Assembly (NCBI RefSeq): GCF_008275125.1
Contig: NZ_CP043473.1
Span: 2,666,001-2,730,000 of the forward strand
DNA length: 64,000 bases
Direction: 5' to 3'
Source: Chromobacterium paludis
GTDB taxonomy: Bacteria; Pseudomonadota; Gammaproteobacteria; Burkholderiales; Chromobacteriaceae
Shown here: piece by piece, positions 44,681 to 55,413 of the stretch
How the letters are laid out: each line of letters begins with the position of its first letter
How positions within the stretch are numbered: the stretch's first letter is position 1
Made by a program: the position numbers and the translations under genes
The notes under the pieces: model-generated
The model's database searches: none
Told to the model about the DNA's origin: nothing
The model's input: the letters and a program-made list of their open reading frames with translations, nothing else

Positions 44681-46693
44681 ATGAACACACCCATCGTCCG
44701 GCTGATGCAACGCCTCAGCTATCCCCAGCGTTTCGCCGTAATCGGATGCTTGTTCGCCATCGTGCTGCTGTATCTGGTCTACGGCCTGTATCGCAGCAAT
44801 CAAGACAATATCGATTTCAGCGCCAAGGAGCAGGTCGGCGTCGTCTATATGAAGCCCTTGACCGCCATGCTGGCGCAAACCCAACAAGCGCGCGAACTAT
44901 CGGTGCGCGCCGCCCTGGGCGAAGCCGACGCCAAGAACAGCCTGCCCGCCGCCGTCCAGCAGCTGCAAGCCAGCTGGCAGGCGCTCAAAACCGTCAACGA
45001 TCAGTTGGGCGGCGACCTGGCCAGCGGCGGTGCCTGGCAAGCGGCCAGCGCGTCCTGGGACAAGCTGCAGTCCGGGGGCGGCTCGCCGGCGCAGGCGATG
45101 GCGGCCTACAGCGACTTCGGCGACAAACTGTCCACCCTGATAGGCCTGATCAGCGACAATTCCAATCTGACGCTGGACCCGGACATCGATACCTATTATC
45201 TGATGGATGCCACCACCGGCAAGTTGGCGAGCCTGCTTAATCTCATGGGCGAGGCCAACGCCCTGGCGGCCCTGCCCGCGGCCAATCATGCGCTGGACAG
45301 CGCGCAGCGGGACAGGCTGGTGGAGCTGCGGCCCTTGATCGCCGAGGCCGCCGACGGCCTGGGCGGCGACATCGCCAAGGCCGTGGCCTACAACGACAGC
45401 CTGAAGAGCGAGCTCTCCCAGCAACAGGACAAGCTGACCTCCATGCTGAAGGGCCAGCAAGGCGCGCTGGATCTGGCCATAGGCGGCAAGACCGGCGCAG
45501 ACGGGCTGAAAGTGGCCGGGCACAGCGCGGAAGGCGCCCAAATCATCGCCGCCTACACCACGCAGGCGCTGGAGCGGCTGGACCAGCTGCTGCAGGCACG
45601 GGTCGACCGCATCGCCAGCCAGCGCAACCGCTACATCATCATCGGCGTCGTCTCCATGCTGGCGGCCATTCTGCTGTTCCAGCAGCTGTATATGTCCATC
45701 ACCAGCCAGCTGGGCGGCGAGCCGTTTTACGTGCAGGAAGTGGTGGAACAGATCGCCTCCGGCCGGCTGGATACCCGCATCCAGTTGCGCGATAACGACG
45801 AAACCAGCCTGCTGGCCGCCATCCGCCGCATGCGCAACCAGCTGCGCGACACCGTGGCCCAATTGATCGCCACCGCCAACGAAGTGAACGGCGCCGCCAC
45901 GGAAATGGCGAACAGCGCGCACAGCATCTCCGACAGCAGCTGCCGCCAGAACGAGGCCGCAGCCAGCATGGCCGCGGCGATAGAACAACTCAGCACCAGC
46001 CTGTCCGTCTGCGCCGAGCAGTCCGAGCAAGCCGACCGGCTGTCCACCGATGCCGTGCATGAGTCCAATCAGGGCGATAAAGTCATCAGCGCCACCAGCC
46101 ACAGCATGGACGGCATCGTGCGCGACGTGTCCACCGTGTCGGAAACCATAGGCGACCTCGGCAAGCAATCCGAATCCATCGCCGGCATCGTCGACGTGAT
46201 ACGCGACGTGGCGGACCAGACCAATCTATTGGCGCTGAACGCGGCGATCGAGGCGGCGCGCGCCGGCGAGATGGGCCGCGGCTTCGCCGTGGTGGCGGAC
46301 GAGGTGCGCAAGCTGGCCGAGCGCACCGCGCTGTCCACCACCGAGATCAGCAATATCGTCGGCAAGATTCAAAGCACGGCACAGCGCGGCACCCAGTGCA
46401 TGCAGGTGGGCATGCAGGCCATCATGGACGGCCAGCAGCGCGCGCGCGAAGCCGGCAGCAGCATGCACGACATCCGCCACCGCATCACCGACGTGCTGTC
46501 CAGCATCCACCAGATCTCCGACTCGCTGCGCGAACAGAGCAACGCCAGCCAAACGCTGGCGCAGAATGTGGAGCAGGTGTCGCGCATGTCTGAGCAAAAC
46601 ACGCTGGCGGTCAAGGCCAGCGCGGAGACCGCCGGCGAGCTGCAAACCATCTCCCAGCGCCTGCTCAACGTGGCAGGGCGCTTCACGGTCTAG
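44681..46693 (+). CDS. Methyl-accepting chemotaxis protein
   Basis: A 670-residue chemoreceptor. Transmembrane helix 1 is at about residues 20-42, followed by a mostly helical periplasmic sensor of about 280 residues, and helix 2 is [25 protein letters not shown]-like segment follows ([27 protein letters not shown]). The cytoplasmic hairpin tip is [40 protein letters not shown]. There is no CheR-docking pentapeptide at the C-terminus. The ligand is unknown. A TAGGAG ribosome site precedes the ATG. Confidence 0.93.
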   Translation: MNTPIVRLMQRLSYPQRFAVIGCLFAIVLLYLVYGLYRSNQDNIDFSAKEQVGVVYMKPLTAMLAQTQQARELSVRAALGEADAKNSLPAAVQQLQASWQALKTVNDQLGGDLASGGAWQAASASWDKLQSGGGSPAQAMAAYSDFGDKLSTLIGLISDNSNLTLDPDIDTYYLMDATTGKLASLLNLMGEANALAALPAANHALDSAQRDRLVELRPLIAEAADGLGGDIAKAVAYNDSLKSELSQQQDKLTSMLKGQQGALDLAIGGKTGADGLKVAGHSAEGAQIIAAYTTQALERLDQLLQARVDRIASQRNRYIIIGVVSMLAAILLFQQLYMSITSQLGGEPFYVQEVVEQIASGRLDTRIQLRDNDETSLLAAIRRMRNQLRDTVAQLIATANEVNGAATEMANSAHSISDSSCRQNEAAASMAAAIEQLSTSLSVCAEQSEQADRLSTDAVHESNQGDKVISATSHSMDGIVRDVSTVSETIGDLGKQSESIAGIVDVIRDVADQTNLLALNAAIEAARAGEMGRGFAVVADEVRKLAERTALSTTEISNIVGKIQSTAQRGTQCMQVGMQAIMDGQQRAREAGSSMHDIRHRITDVLSSIHQISDSLREQSNASQTLAQNVEQVSRMSEQNTLAVKASAETAGELQTISQRLLNVAGRFTV

Positions 46694-46713
46694 CCAGCCG
46701 CCGCCCCTCCAAA

Positions 46714-46748
46714 CGACAAAAAGCCCGCCGGAAACGGCGGGCTTTGTC
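46714..46748. terminator. Bidirectional terminator between the chemoreceptor and AGCS genes
   Basis: The stem AAGCCCGCCG/CGGCGGGCTT over GAAA is extended by CGACAAA/TTTGTCG. It serves both converging genes. Confidence 0.88.
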
Positions 46749-46769
46749 GCATCAGGCGCGGAAGCGGGC

Positions 46770-48185
46770 TTACCAGACGCCCTTCTCCACCTTGTCCGCC
46801 AGTTCCGGGTATTGCTCGGCCTTGAACACCGGCGCGGCCACGCCGGCCTTCAGCTGGCGCTGGTAATCGCCCAGCACGATGAAGAAATAGCGAGACAGCA
46901 GCACGATGGCGGCCAGATTGATCAGCGCCATCAGGCCCATGGCCAGGTCCGCCATGTCCCACACCAGCGGCAGGCTGGCCAGCGCGCCGAACAGCACCAT
47001 GGCCAGCACCAGCAGGCGGAAGCCCAGCAGCACGGCCTTGTTGTTGCGGATGAACTCGACATTGCCCTCGGCGTAAGCGTAATTGCCCAGGATGGACGAA
47101 AACGCGAACAGGAACATCGCCACCGCCAGGAAGGACGCGCCCAGAGTGCCGAACTGCGACTCGATGGCCTTTTGCGTCAGCGCCACGCCGCTCAGGCCAG
47201 GCTCGTTCACGCCGGACAACAGAATGATGGCCGCGGTGGCGGTGCACACCACCATGGTGTCGATGAACACGCCGAACATCTGGATCGCGCCCTGGCTGGC
47301 CGGATGCCTGGAAGTGGCCGTGGCCGCCGCGTTGGGCGCCGAACCCATGCCGGCCTCGTTGGAGAACAAGCCGCGCTTGATGCCCAGCATCATCGCCTGG
47401 CTCACCGCGTAACCGGCCACGCCGCCGGCGGCCTGCTCCAGGCCCAGCGCGCTCTTGACGATCAGCGCGATCATGCCCGGCAGCTCCGCCGCGTGGGTCG
47501 CCAGCACGTAGAAGGCCATCAGCAGGTAGATCAGCGCCATCACCGGCACCATCCACTCGGCCACCCGCGCCACGGCGCGCACGCCGCCGAAAATCACCGG
47601 CGCGCTCAGCAACACCAGCCCGATGCCCACCGCATAGCGGTTCCAGCCCCAGGCGCCTTCTGTCGCGGCGACGATGGAGTTGGCCTGCACCGCGTTGAAC
47701 ACCAGGCCGAAGGCCAGGATCAGGCATAGCGCAAACAAGACGCCCAGCCAGCGCTGGCCCAGGCCCTTTTGAATGTAATACGCGGGGCCGCCGCGGAAGG
47801 TGTCGTCGTGATGGCTGGTCTTGAACAGCTGGGCCAGCGTCGATTCGACAAAGGCGCTGGACATGCCGAGCAAGGCGGTCAGCCACATCCAGAACACCGC
47901 GCCGGGGCCGCCGGCTGCGATGGCGATGGCCACGCCGGCGATATTGCCGGTGCCCACGCGGCTGGCCAAGCCAGTGGCGAAGGCCTGAAACGGCGAGATG
48001 TCATCCTTGCTGACATGGCCGCCGCGGCCGCCCAGCATTTCGCGCCAGCCGCGCGGAAACAGCCGCAATTGCAAAAAGCCCGAACGCAACGTGAAGTACA
48101 GGCCTACCGCCAACAAGAGGGCGATCAGCAGCTTGCCCCACAGCACGTCGTTGACGGCATTGATCAATGAGTGAAACAACTCCAT
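46770..48185 (-). CDS. Sodium:alanine symporter (AGCS family)
   Basis: A 471-residue membrane protein of the alanine or glycine:cation symporter family. The signature blocks are SPFQAFATGLASRVGTGNIAGVA, GGPGAVFWMWLTALLGMSSAFVESTLAQLFK, GGPAYYIQKGLG and KRGLFSNEAGMGSAPNAAATA. The start at 48185 follows an AAGGAGAA site. It imports small neutral amino acids with Na+. No regulatory partner adjacent. Confidence 0.95.
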   Translation of the reverse strand: MELFHSLINAVNDVLWGKLLIALLLAVGLYFTLRSGFLQLRLFPRGWREMLGGRGGHVSKDDISPFQAFATGLASRVGTGNIAGVAIAIAAGGPGAVFWMWLTALLGMSSAFVESTLAQLFKTSHHDDTFRGGPAYYIQKGLGQRWLGVLFALCLILAFGLVFNAVQANSIVAATEGAWGWNRYAVGIGLVLLSAPVIFGGVRAVARVAEWMVPVMALIYLLMAFYVLATHAAELPGMIALIVKSALGLEQAAGGVAGYAVSQAMMLGIKRGLFSNEAGMGSAPNAAATATSRHPASQGAIQMFGVFIDTMVVCTATAAIILLSGVNEPGLSGVALTQKAIESQFGTLGASFLAVAMFLFAFSSILGNYAYAEGNVEFIRNNKAVLLGFRLLVLAMVLFGALASLPLVWDMADLAMGLMALINLAAIVLLSRYFFIVLGDYQRQLKAGVAAPVFKAEQYPELADKVEKGVW

Positions 48186-48538
48186 GATTCTCCTTGGATT
48201 TCCTGAGCGTTTTGCCCCGTCTCCCGTCGCAGCGGCAACCTTCCCGATCTGCGGCCGGGTTGGGCTCATGCGCGAGAACGCGCGGCGACTATCTAAACTG
48301 AAACGGCGGACAGGCGACGCGGGGGTCGCGGCGGGAAGGGGCGCGGTAAGGGAAGCCTCGCCGAGCGCTATCGGCCAGGCGGCAGTGCCGCCCTGGCAAG
48401 GCCGGCCAAAATCTAGCAATAAAGTTTCCGTACTGACAATTAAAAATAAGTAAATACACTGTAAACACGAAGCCAAAAACGAGCATGCTAAGCTGAAGCT
48501 GGACAAGGACTTCGCGCGGGAAGAAAGGAGAAAAAGCG
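48186..48538. other. Divergent intergenic region between the AGCS and binding-protein genes
   Basis: A 353-base gap without a convincing gene. The right part (48415-48480) is AT-rich and contains CTGACA and TACACT at 16-base spacing (48433-48460), a plausible promoter for the binding-protein gene. The left half resembles the GC-rich background. No clear operator was seen. Confidence 0.55.
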
Positions 48539-49270
48539 ATGATGCGCATCGGCTGCCTTGGCCTGTTGCTGTGCGCCGCCCTCAGCCGCGCCGCGACAGC
48601 CGCCCCCTGGCAACTGGTGGCGGACGAGAGCTTCGAGCCGTACAGCTATCTGGCGGCGGACGAGAAGACGCCGCAAGGCCTGGACGTGGAATTGGTGAGC
48701 GCGGTGATGCGCGAGACCGGCCAGCCTTTCCGCATCACCCTGCTGCCCTGGGAGCGCGTCAAGCAGAGGCTGGCGCTGAAGCAAGCCGACGCCGGCTTCG
48801 TCTTTACCGGCACCGCGGCGCGGCGCGCCGAATATGAGCTGGTCGGCCCCTTGCGCCAGGGCGAGACCGTATTCCTCACCCTGAATAACGGCGCCTTGCG
48901 CGATTGGCGCAGCCTGGACGACCTCAAGCCCTATTTGATAGGCCAGGTGCACGGCTACGCCTACGACACCGCATTCGACCAGGCGCAGCTGAACCGCGAC
49001 ACGCATGCCGCCTCGCCGCGGCAGCTGGTGGCCATGCTGCTGGCCGGGCGCGTGGATCTGATCGTCGGCGACAAGGTGCAGTTGCTGTATTTCGCCCAGC
49101 AGCTGCACGCCGGCGGCCAGGTGCGCGTCCTGCCCAAACCCCTGGTGGAGATGCCGCGCTACGTCGCCTTCGCCAAGGGCGATCCGCGCGCGCGGCTGTT
49201 CGATGCGGCATTGAAGCGGCTGCAGCAGCGCGGCGCGCTGCCACCGATATTCCAACGCTGGCCGCAGTGA
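48539..49270 (+). CDS. Periplasmic amino-acid-type binding protein
   Basis: A 243-residue family 3 solute-binding protein with a signal peptide ending near RAATAAPW. It shows LVADESFEPYSYL, GLDVELVSAVMRETGQPFRITLLPWERVKQRLALKQADAGFVFTG, and the second-lobe segment SPRQLVAMLLAGRVDLIVGDKVQLLYFA. It has an AAAGGAG ribosome site. No transporter partner is adjacent. The ligand is unknown. Confidence 0.82.
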   Translation: MMRIGCLGLLLCAALSRAATAAPWQLVADESFEPYSYLAADEKTPQGLDVELVSAVMRETGQPFRITLLPWERVKQRLALKQADAGFVFTGTAARRAEYELVGPLRQGETVFLTLNNGALRDWRSLDDLKPYLIGQVHGYAYDTAFDQAQLNRDTHAASPRQLVAMLLAGRVDLIVGDKVQLLYFAQQLHAGGQVRVLPKPLVEMPRYVAFAKGDPRARLFDAALKRLQQRGALPPIFQRWPQ

Positions 49271-49274
49271 GCGC

Positions 49275-50024
49275 TCAGCGCGCCGGCAGCAAATCCAGCC
49301 TGTCGGTGCACAGGCTGTCCACGCCCCAGCCCAGCAGGACGCGCGCGCGCGCCGGATCGTTCACCGTGTAGCACAGCAGCTGGTAGCCGGCCTGTTTGAT
49401 GTCGCGCGCCAGCGCCTCGGTCAAGGTTTCGTGGTCGCAGTGCAGCGCCATGCAGTCCAGCTCTGCCAGAATCTCCCGCCAGTCGGCCGGAATGGCCTCG
49501 CACAGGAAGGCGCGCGGCAGCGCCGGCGCGGCGGCCTGGGCCGCGCGCAGCGCGTCGATTTCAAACGAGGACAATAGCGGCGGCACCGCCGCGCCGGCCC
49601 ACAGCCGCGCCGCCTCCCGCGCGACGATGCGGCCGGTTTCCTCGAAACGGCCCGGACACGGCTTGATTTCTATGTTCAACAACATGCCCTGCGCCCGGCA
49701 ATAGGCCGCCACATTGGCCAGCGTCGGCAGCGCCTCGCCAGCATAAGCCGCGCCCTTCCAGCCGCCGGCATCCAGCACGGACAGCTCGGCCATGGTCTTG
49801 GCCCTGGCCTCGCCCTGGCCGTTGCTGGTGCGGCCCACCGTGTCGTCGTGCAAGAGGAAGCAGACATTGTCGGCGGACAGCTTCACGTCGCACTCGGCCG
49901 CGCGGTAACCGTAGCGCATGCCCTCGCGGAAACCGGCCAGGGTGTTCTCCGGCGCCAGCGTGCCGCCGCCGCGGTGGGCGACGACTTCAGGATACGGCCA
50001 GGGCTGCTTGGGGTGCTGCGACAT
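49275..50024 (-). CDS. ugpQ: Glycerophosphodiester phosphodiesterase UgpQ
   Basis: A 249-residue cytosolic enzyme that hydrolyses glycerophosphodiesters entering by the Ugp transporter into glycerol-3-phosphate and an alcohol. Catalytic and metal-site features are [44 protein letters not shown] and [11 protein letters not shown]. The start overlaps ugpC by 38 bases, which ties translation to the transporter. Last gene of the ugp operon. Confidence 0.93.
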   Translation of the reverse strand: MSQHPKQPWPYPEVVAHRGGGTLAPENTLAGFREGMRYGYRAAECDVKLSADNVCFLLHDDTVGRTSNGQGEARAKTMAELSVLDAGGWKGAAYAGEALPTLANVAAYCRAQGMLLNIEIKPCPGRFEETGRIVAREAARLWAGAAVPPLLSSFEIDALRAAQAAAPALPRAFLCEAIPADWREILAELDCMALHCDHETLTEALARDIKQAGYQLLCYTVNDPARARVLLGWGVDSLCTDRLDLLPAR

Positions 50025-51099
50025 ATTCGATTCTCCGTTGAGTTTCCGCGTCAAACAGGTGCAGCGCCTCCGGCCGCACCGTCAATTCCAGCCGGTTGCC
50101 CGGCGCCGGCCGCTGGCCGTGCGGCAGCCGAACCGCCGCCGGCTGCCCCGCCAGGCAGCCGTAAGCGTAATTATCCGCTCCCAGCGCCTCTACCGTCTCC
50201 ACGCTCAGGCTCAGCTTGAGGCCGGAATCGCCGCCCTGGCGCAAATGCTCGGGGCGGATGCCCAGCTTCAGCGTCCGGCCCGCCAGCGCAGGCGCGGCTG
50301 CCGGCAACGTCAGTTCCATGCTCGCTCCCAGCAGCAGCCGCTCGCCGCGCTCGTCGGCCCGCGCGTCCAGCAAATTCATGCCTGGCGAGCCGATGAAGCC
50401 GGCGACGAAAGCGGAGGCCGGCCGGTCGTAGATTTCGTCCGGCGCGCCTATCTGCTCGATATGGCCCTGCTTCAGCACGATGACGCGGTCCGCCAGCGTC
50501 ATCGCCTCCACCTGGTCGTGCGTGACGTAGAGGCTGGTGGTGGCCAGGCGGCGGTGCAGCCGCTGGATTTCCTGGCGCATCTGGCCGCGCAGCTTGGCGT
50601 CCAGATTGGACAGCGGCTCGTCGAACAGGAACACCGCCGGCTCGCGCACGATGGCGCGTCCCATGGCCACGCGCTGGCGCTGGCCGCCGGACAGCTCGCG
50701 CGGCCTGCGTGCCAGCAGCGGCTCTAGCTCCAGCACCGCCGCCGCCTTTTGCACGCGCGCGGCGATCTCGGCCTTGGCCAGGCCCTTGATCTTCAAGGCG
50801 TAGCCCATGTTCTCCGCCACTGTCATGTGCGGATACAGCGCGTAGTTCTGGAACACCATGGCGATGTCGCGGTCCTTGGGCTCCAGCGCGTTGACCAGGC
50901 GCTCGCCGATGCGGATCTCGCCCTCCTCCGTGCTTTCCAGGCCCGCCACCATGCGCAAGAGCGTGGACTTGCCGCAGCCGGACGCGCCGACGATGACCAC
51001 GAACTCGCCGTCGGCGATGTCCACCGAGATGTTTTCCAGCACCTTGCGCTCCGCTCCCGGATAACGCTTGGCGACATTGTGCAGACTCAGTTTTGCCAT
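49987..51099 (-). CDS. ugpC: Glycerol-3-phosphate ABC transporter ATPase UgpC
   Basis: A 370-residue MalK-type ATPase. Walker A is [19 protein letters not shown], the Q-loop [11 protein letters not shown], the signature [17 protein letters not shown] and Walker [15 protein letters not shown]-terminal TOBE/OB regulatory domain (about residues 240-370) follows. It powers import of glycerol-3-phosphate and glycerophosphodiesters. Confidence 0.95.
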   Translation of the reverse strand: MAKLSLHNVAKRYPGAERKVLENISVDIADGEFVVIVGASGCGKSTLLRMVAGLESTEEGEIRIGERLVNALEPKDRDIAMVFQNYALYPHMTVAENMGYALKIKGLAKAEIAARVQKAAAVLELEPLLARRPRELSGGQRQRVAMGRAIVREPAVFLFDEPLSNLDAKLRGQMRQEIQRLHRRLATTSLYVTHDQVEAMTLADRVIVLKQGHIEQIGAPDEIYDRPASAFVAGFIGSPGMNLLDARADERGERLLLGASMELTLPAAAPALAGRTLKLGIRPEHLRQGGDSGLKLSLSVETVEALGADNYAYGCLAGQPAAVRLPHGQRPAPGNRLELTVRPEALHLFDAETQRRIEYVAAPQAALAVS

Positions 51100-51111
51100 C
51101 TGGCCTCTTCC

Positions 51112-51951
51112 TTATTTCTCGTTGTCCACCAGGCCCTTGACGAACCAGCGCTGCATGAAGATCACCACCGCCAAGGGCGGCAGCAGGGTAAGCAAGGCCG
51201 AGGCCATCACCAGCTGCCATTGCACCGCGCCCTCTCCCAGCATGCCCTTGATGGCGATCACCGCGGTGGACATGGCCGGATCGCTGGTGACCAACAGCGG
51301 CCACAGATACTGGTTCCAGCCATAGATGAAGGTAATCACGAACAGCGCCGCCAGATTGGTGCGCGACAGCGGCAGCGCCACGTCGATCAGGAAGCGAATG
51401 GGCCCCGCGCCATCCACCCGCGCCGCTTCCATCAATTCCTTGGGCAAGGTCATGAAGAACTGGCGCAGCAGGAAAGTAGCCGTGGCCGATGCGATCAAGG
51501 GCAGGGTCAGTCCGGCGTAGCTATTGATCAGCCCCATCTGAGTCACCACCTCCACCGTCGGAAATATCCGCACTTCCACCGGCAGCATCAGCGTGGCGAA
51601 GATCAGCGCGAAACCGGTCTTGCGCAGCGGAAAGCGGAAATAAACGATGGCGTAGGCCGACAGGAAGGAGATGAAAATCTTGCCGACCGCGATCAAGAGC
51701 GCCATGACCAGGCTATTCCACAGCGTGCGCGCCAGCGGCACCGCCAGCCCGCCGCTGCCGCTCCACAGCACGGTGGACAGGTTGTGCCACAGCTCGCCGC
51801 CCGGCAGCAGCGACAAGGGCGCATGCGTCACCTGTTCGGCGCTCTGGCTGGCTGCGGCCAGCATCAAATACAGCGGAAAGGCGACGACCAGCGCGCCCGC
51901 GATCAGCATCGCATGGCAGAACAGGTCCAGCCCCTTGCGGTTCTCCACCAT
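51112..51951 (-). CDS. ugpE: Glycerol-3-phosphate ABC transporter permease UgpE
   Basis: A 279-residue inner-membrane permease with six predicted helices. The EAA loop that contacts the ATPase reads [25 protein letters not shown]. The C-terminus [17 protein letters not shown] is typical of UgpE/MalG. It shares one base with the ugpA stop and is 12 bases from ugpC. Confidence 0.94.
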   Translation of the reverse strand: MVENRKGLDLFCHAMLIAGALVVAFPLYLMLAAASQSAEQVTHAPLSLLPGGELWHNLSTVLWSGSGGLAVPLARTLWNSLVMALLIAVGKIFISFLSAYAIVYFRFPLRKTGFALIFATLMLPVEVRIFPTVEVVTQMGLINSYAGLTLPLIASATATFLLRQFFMTLPKELMEAARVDGAGPIRFLIDVALPLSRTNLAALFVITFIYGWNQYLWPLLVTSDPAMSTAVIAIKGMLGEGAVQWQLVMASALLTLLPPLAVVIFMQRWFVKGLVDNEK

Positions 51952-52832
51952 CAGTACTGCACCTTTCTTTCCACGTAACGGAACTGGATCAGGGTCAGCA
52001 GGCCCACCACCGCCATCAACACCACGGACTGCGCGGCGGAGCTGCCCAGGTCCAGGCCCTTGAAGCCCTCCAGATAGACCTTGAGTATCATGGTCTCGGT
52101 AGACTTGCCCGGCCCGCCGCCGGTGGCGGCGTCTATCACGGCGAAGGTGTCGAAAAAGGCGTAGACCAGGTTGACCACCAGCAAGAAGAAGCTGGTGGGC
52201 GACAACAGCGGAAACACCAAGTCGCGGAAGCGGCGCAAGGGGCCGGCGCCGTCTATCGCGGCCGCCTCGATCAAGGACGCCGGTATCGCCTGCAGGCCGG
52301 CGTAGAAAAACAGGAAGTTGTAGCTGATCTGCTTCCAGGCCGAGGCCAGCACCACCAAGAGCAGCGCCTGGCCGCCATACAGCGCGTGGTTCCACTCATA
52401 GCCGGCCAGCCGCAAGAGGTAGCTGATCCAGCCCAGGCTGGGATTGAACAGGAACAGCCACAGCACGGCCACCACGGAGGGCGCGATGGCGTAAGGCGCG
52501 ATCAGCACGGTCTGGTAAATGCGCTTGCCGCGCGTGATCTGGTTGGCCATCACCGCCAGCAATAGCGCGCTGCCGGTGCCGAGCAAAGTCACCAAGGCGC
52601 TGAACAACAGCGTGGTGCGCACGGTGCCGAGATAGTACGGGTCATGGAACAGCTGGCTGAAATTGGCCAGGCCGACGAACTGGCTGTCCAGGCCGAACGG
52701 ATCCTGCTGCTGGGCCGACTGCCACAAGGCCTCGGCCGCCGGCCACAGGAAGAAAGCCACGGTGATGGCCAGCTGAGGCGTCAATAGCGCCAGGCCCAGC
52801 CAGCGGTTGGGGAAATGCGGGCGATTCTGCAT
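51951..52832 (-). CDS. ugpA: Glycerol-3-phosphate ABC transporter permease UgpA
   Basis: A 293-residue permease with six predicted helices and the EAA loop [30 protein letters not shown]. It has [29 protein letters not shown], a UgpA-like central segment, and ends [10 protein letters not shown]. It lies between ugpB and ugpE in the standard ugpBAEC order. Confidence 0.94.
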   Translation of the reverse strand: MQNRPHFPNRWLGLALLTPQLAITVAFFLWPAAEALWQSAQQQDPFGLDSQFVGLANFSQLFHDPYYLGTVRTTLLFSALVTLLGTGSALLLAVMANQITRGKRIYQTVLIAPYAIAPSVVAVLWLFLFNPSLGWISYLLRLAGYEWNHALYGGQALLLVVLASAWKQISYNFLFFYAGLQAIPASLIEAAAIDGAGPLRRFRDLVFPLLSPTSFFLLVVNLVYAFFDTFAVIDAATGGGPGKSTETMILKVYLEGFKGLDLGSSAAQSVVLMAVVGLLTLIQFRYVERKVQY

Positions 52833-52888
52833 AAAGGCTCCAAGACAAAGCGGGCGGCCTCGCGGCGCGCCCGCTCCCTATGCGCGTA

Positions 52889-54217
52889 TCAGCTGGCGGT
52901 CTTCTCGAAGCGGCGCAGCAGCTCATTGCCGCGCTGCACCGCGCTGTCCAGCGCCTGCTTGGCGGTCTTCTTGCCGGTCCACACTTCTTCCAGCTCTTCG
53001 TCCATCACGGTGCGGATCTGCGGCATATAGCCCAGGCGCAGGCCGCGGGTGTACGGCTTGGGCGGCTTGTTCTGCATCTGCAGCGCCGGGATGTCCGCTC
53101 CCGGATTTTGCTTATAGAAGCCTTCCTGGCGGCTCATGTCGTAAGCGGCCTTCACCACCGGCAGATAGCCGGTGTCCTGGTGCCATTTGGCCATCACCGT
53201 CGGCGAGGTCAGCAGCTTGAAAAACTGGGCCACGCCCTTGTACTCGGCCGGGCTCTTGCCGCCCATCACCCACAGGCTGGCGCCGCCGATCAGCGCGTTC
53301 TGCGGCGCGCCCTTCACCGACGGGTCATACGGCATCATGCCCATGCCGAAGGCGAACTTGGCGTTCTTGCGGATATTGGCCAGCGAGCCGGAGCTGCCGG
53401 TCATGATGCCGCACTCGCCGCTGTAGAACTTCAACGTGGCCTCGTCCTTGCGGCCGGCGTAAGTAAAGCTGCCGTCCTTGGCCATCTTGGCCAGCATCTC
53501 GATATGCTTGACCTGGGCCGGGCCGTTGAACTGCAGCACGGCGCCTTCGCCGCCGAAACCGTTGTTCTCGCTGGCGAACGGCAGGTTATGCCAGGCGCTG
53601 TAGTTCTCCAGCTGCACCCAGCCTTGCCAGCCGGTGCTGTAGCCGCAGCGCATGCCGGAAGCCTTGAGCTTGGCGGCGGCGGCGGCCAGTTCCGGCCAGG
53701 TTTTGGGCGGCGTGTCCGGCAGGCCGGCCTTCTTGAAGGCTTCCTTGTTGTAGTACAACACCGGGGTGGAGCTGTTGAACGGCAAGGACAGCAGGCGGCC
53801 AGTCTTGGCGTCGGAGTAATAGCTGGCCACCGCCGGAATGAAGGCCTTCTCATCCAGCTTCACGCCGGCGTCGGCCATGACTTGGTACACCGGCTTGATG
53901 GCCTTCTTGGCTTGGATCATGGTGGCGGTGCCCACTTCGAACACCTGCACGATGGCCGGCGCGTTGCCGCTGCGGTAAGCCGCGATAGCGGCGGCCAGCG
54001 ATTCGTCATACTGGCCCTTGTACACCGGCACCACTTTGTAGTCCTTCTGACTGGCATTGAACTGCGCGGCGATGGCGTTGACGCGTTCGCCTAGGGCGCC
54101 ATCCATAGAGTGCCAGAACTGGATTTCGGTGGCAGCCTGGGCGGACAGGGACAGCGTCAGCAGCAAGGGGGCCAGCGCGCCGGCGCGGCGGGCGGTGCGG
54201 GACAGGGCAAGCTTCAT
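52889..54217 (-). CDS. ugpB: Glycerol-3-phosphate-binding protein UgpB
   Basis: A 442-residue periplasmic binding protein. The signal peptide starts at [13 protein letters not shown] and ends near LSAQA. The mature protein opens [26 protein letters not shown], typical of UgpB, and includes [36 protein letters not shown] and GASLWVMGG. First gene of the operon. The start at 54217 was chosen for the signal peptide and a GGAGC site. Confidence 0.95.
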   Translation of the reverse strand: MKLALSRTARRAGALAPLLLTLSLSAQAATEIQFWHSMDGALGERVNAIAAQFNASQKDYKVVPVYKGQYDESLAAAIAAYRSGNAPAIVQVFEVGTATMIQAKKAIKPVYQVMADAGVKLDEKAFIPAVASYYSDAKTGRLLSLPFNSSTPVLYYNKEAFKKAGLPDTPPKTWPELAAAAAKLKASGMRCGYSTGWQGWVQLENYSAWHNLPFASENNGFGGEGAVLQFNGPAQVKHIEMLAKMAKDGSFTYAGRKDEATLKFYSGECGIMTGSSGSLANIRKNAKFAFGMGMMPYDPSVKGAPQNALIGGASLWVMGGKSPAEYKGVAQFFKLLTSPTVMAKWHQDTGYLPVVKAAYDMSRQEGFYKQNPGADIPALQMQNKPPKPYTRGLRLGYMPQIRTVMDEELEEVWTGKKTAKQALDSAVQRGNELLRRFEKTAS

Positions 54218-54275
54218 TATTAGCTCCGGGGTTAAGGAGGGCATGGCGTCAAGCGGCGGATTGTGGCCCGCCAAA

Positions 54276-54304
54276 ATGACAATATGTTTACATTAATGTT
54301 TCAA
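54276..54304 (-). promoter_or_regulatory. Pho-box-like array upstream of ugpB
   Basis: On the minus strand three 7-base units occur at an exact 11-base period: TTGAAAC, ATGTAAA and TTGTCAT, separated by AT-rich ATTA and CATA. The Pho box is CTGTCAT repeated every 11 bases; the unit nearest the gene matches six of seven and the others four and three. It lies about 60 bases upstream of ugpB, a known PhoB target in other bacteria. Confidence 0.65.
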
Positions 54305-54352
54305 TATGCCCGCGACAAGCCCCAGCCACCGAAAATTCTCATGCCTGCCATG

Positions 54353-54383
54353 AAAAAAAGGCGGCACCCTGCGGCGCCGCCCC
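54353..54383 (-). terminator. Terminator of the cydAB operon
   Basis: On the minus strand GGCGGC and GCCGCC pair across a 10-base loop and are followed by seven T residues, 20 bases after the cydB stop. Confidence 0.85.
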
Positions 54384-54402
54384 TATGCCCTCCTCGCTAA
54401 GC

Positions 54403-55413
54403 TCACTGATAGCTAAGCTTGTCTGCCTTGCCCCAGAACACGCGGTAGGCGAAAGCCGTGTAGCCGATGATGCATGGCAACACCACGACAGCGCCCCATA
54501 GAATCACCCACAAGGCCTCCGGATCGGCCGCCGCCTGCCAGATGGTCATGCGGCCTATCACCATTTGCGGGAACACGCTGTAGGCCAGCCCCCAGAACGA
54601 CAGCAGCACAATGCCGACGCTGGCGGCGAAAGGCAGCCAGCAGAAGGCGTCGTTGCCGGCCGCCTGGCGCCGCGCCAGCCGGGGCAAGCTCAGCCACAGC
54701 AGGACAAACAAGGCCAGCGAGCCCAAGGGCAGCGGCAGCAACAGCAGGAATTGCGGCAGCGCGAACCACTTGGCGGCGATGCCGGGATTGGCCAGCGGCG
54801 TCACCACCGATACCGCCAGCACCGCCATGCCCGCGCCGTACAGCGCGTATTCGGCCCAGACAATCGCCTTGGCCTGCAGCGCGCCATGCGTCTTCATCAC
54901 CAGCCAGCTGGCGCCCAACAAGGCGTAGGCCAAGGCCAGGCCCGCGCCCACCACCAAGGCGAATACCCAGGCGACGGCGCCGTCGGCGAAGCCAGTCAGG
55001 AAGCGGCCCAACATCACGCCCTGAGCCAAGGCCGCCAGCAAGGAACCGCCGGCGAAGGCCGCGTTCCACCAGGGTTTGTGCGGGTCCTGCGCCTTGACGC
55101 GGAAATCGAAAGCCACGCCGCGCAGGATCAGCCCCACCAGCATGGCCAGCACCGGCAGGTAGAGCGCGCCGAACACGATGCCGTGCGCCACCGGAAACGC
55201 CACCAAGAGCAGGCCGGCGCCCAGCACCAGCCAGGTTTCGTTGGCGTCCCAGAACGGGCCGATGGAGCCGACCATCACGTCTTTTTCTCCATCCTCCGCC
55301 AGCGGCAGCAGAATGCCGACGCCGAGGTCGAAGCCGTCCAGCACCACGTACACCAGCATGGCCAGCGCCATCAGTCCGGCGAAAATCGCCGGCAGGTAGA
55401 ATGCCTCGCTCAT
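54403..55413 (-). CDS. cydB: Cytochrome bd-type oxidase subunit II (CydB/CioB)
   Basis: A 336-residue membrane subunit with about eight helices. The N-terminal block VYVVLDGFDLGVGILLP and IGPFWDANETWLVLGAGLLLVAFP are hallmarks of subunit II. Its start overlaps the cydA stop by four bases, giving coupled translation of the two subunits. Length normal. Confidence 0.95.
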   Translation of the reverse strand: MSEAFYLPAIFAGLMALAMLVYVVLDGFDLGVGILLPLAEDGEKDVMVGSIGPFWDANETWLVLGAGLLLVAFPVAHGIVFGALYLPVLAMLVGLILRGVAFDFRVKAQDPHKPWWNAAFAGGSLLAALAQGVMLGRFLTGFADGAVAWVFALVVGAGLALAYALLGASWLVMKTHGALQAKAIVWAEYALYGAGMAVLAVSVVTPLANPGIAAKWFALPQFLLLLPLPLGSLALFVLLWLSLPRLARRQAAGNDAFCWLPFAASVGIVLLSFWGLAYSVFPQMVIGRMTIWQAAADPEALWVILWGAVVVLPCIIGYTAFAYRVFWGKADKLSYQ

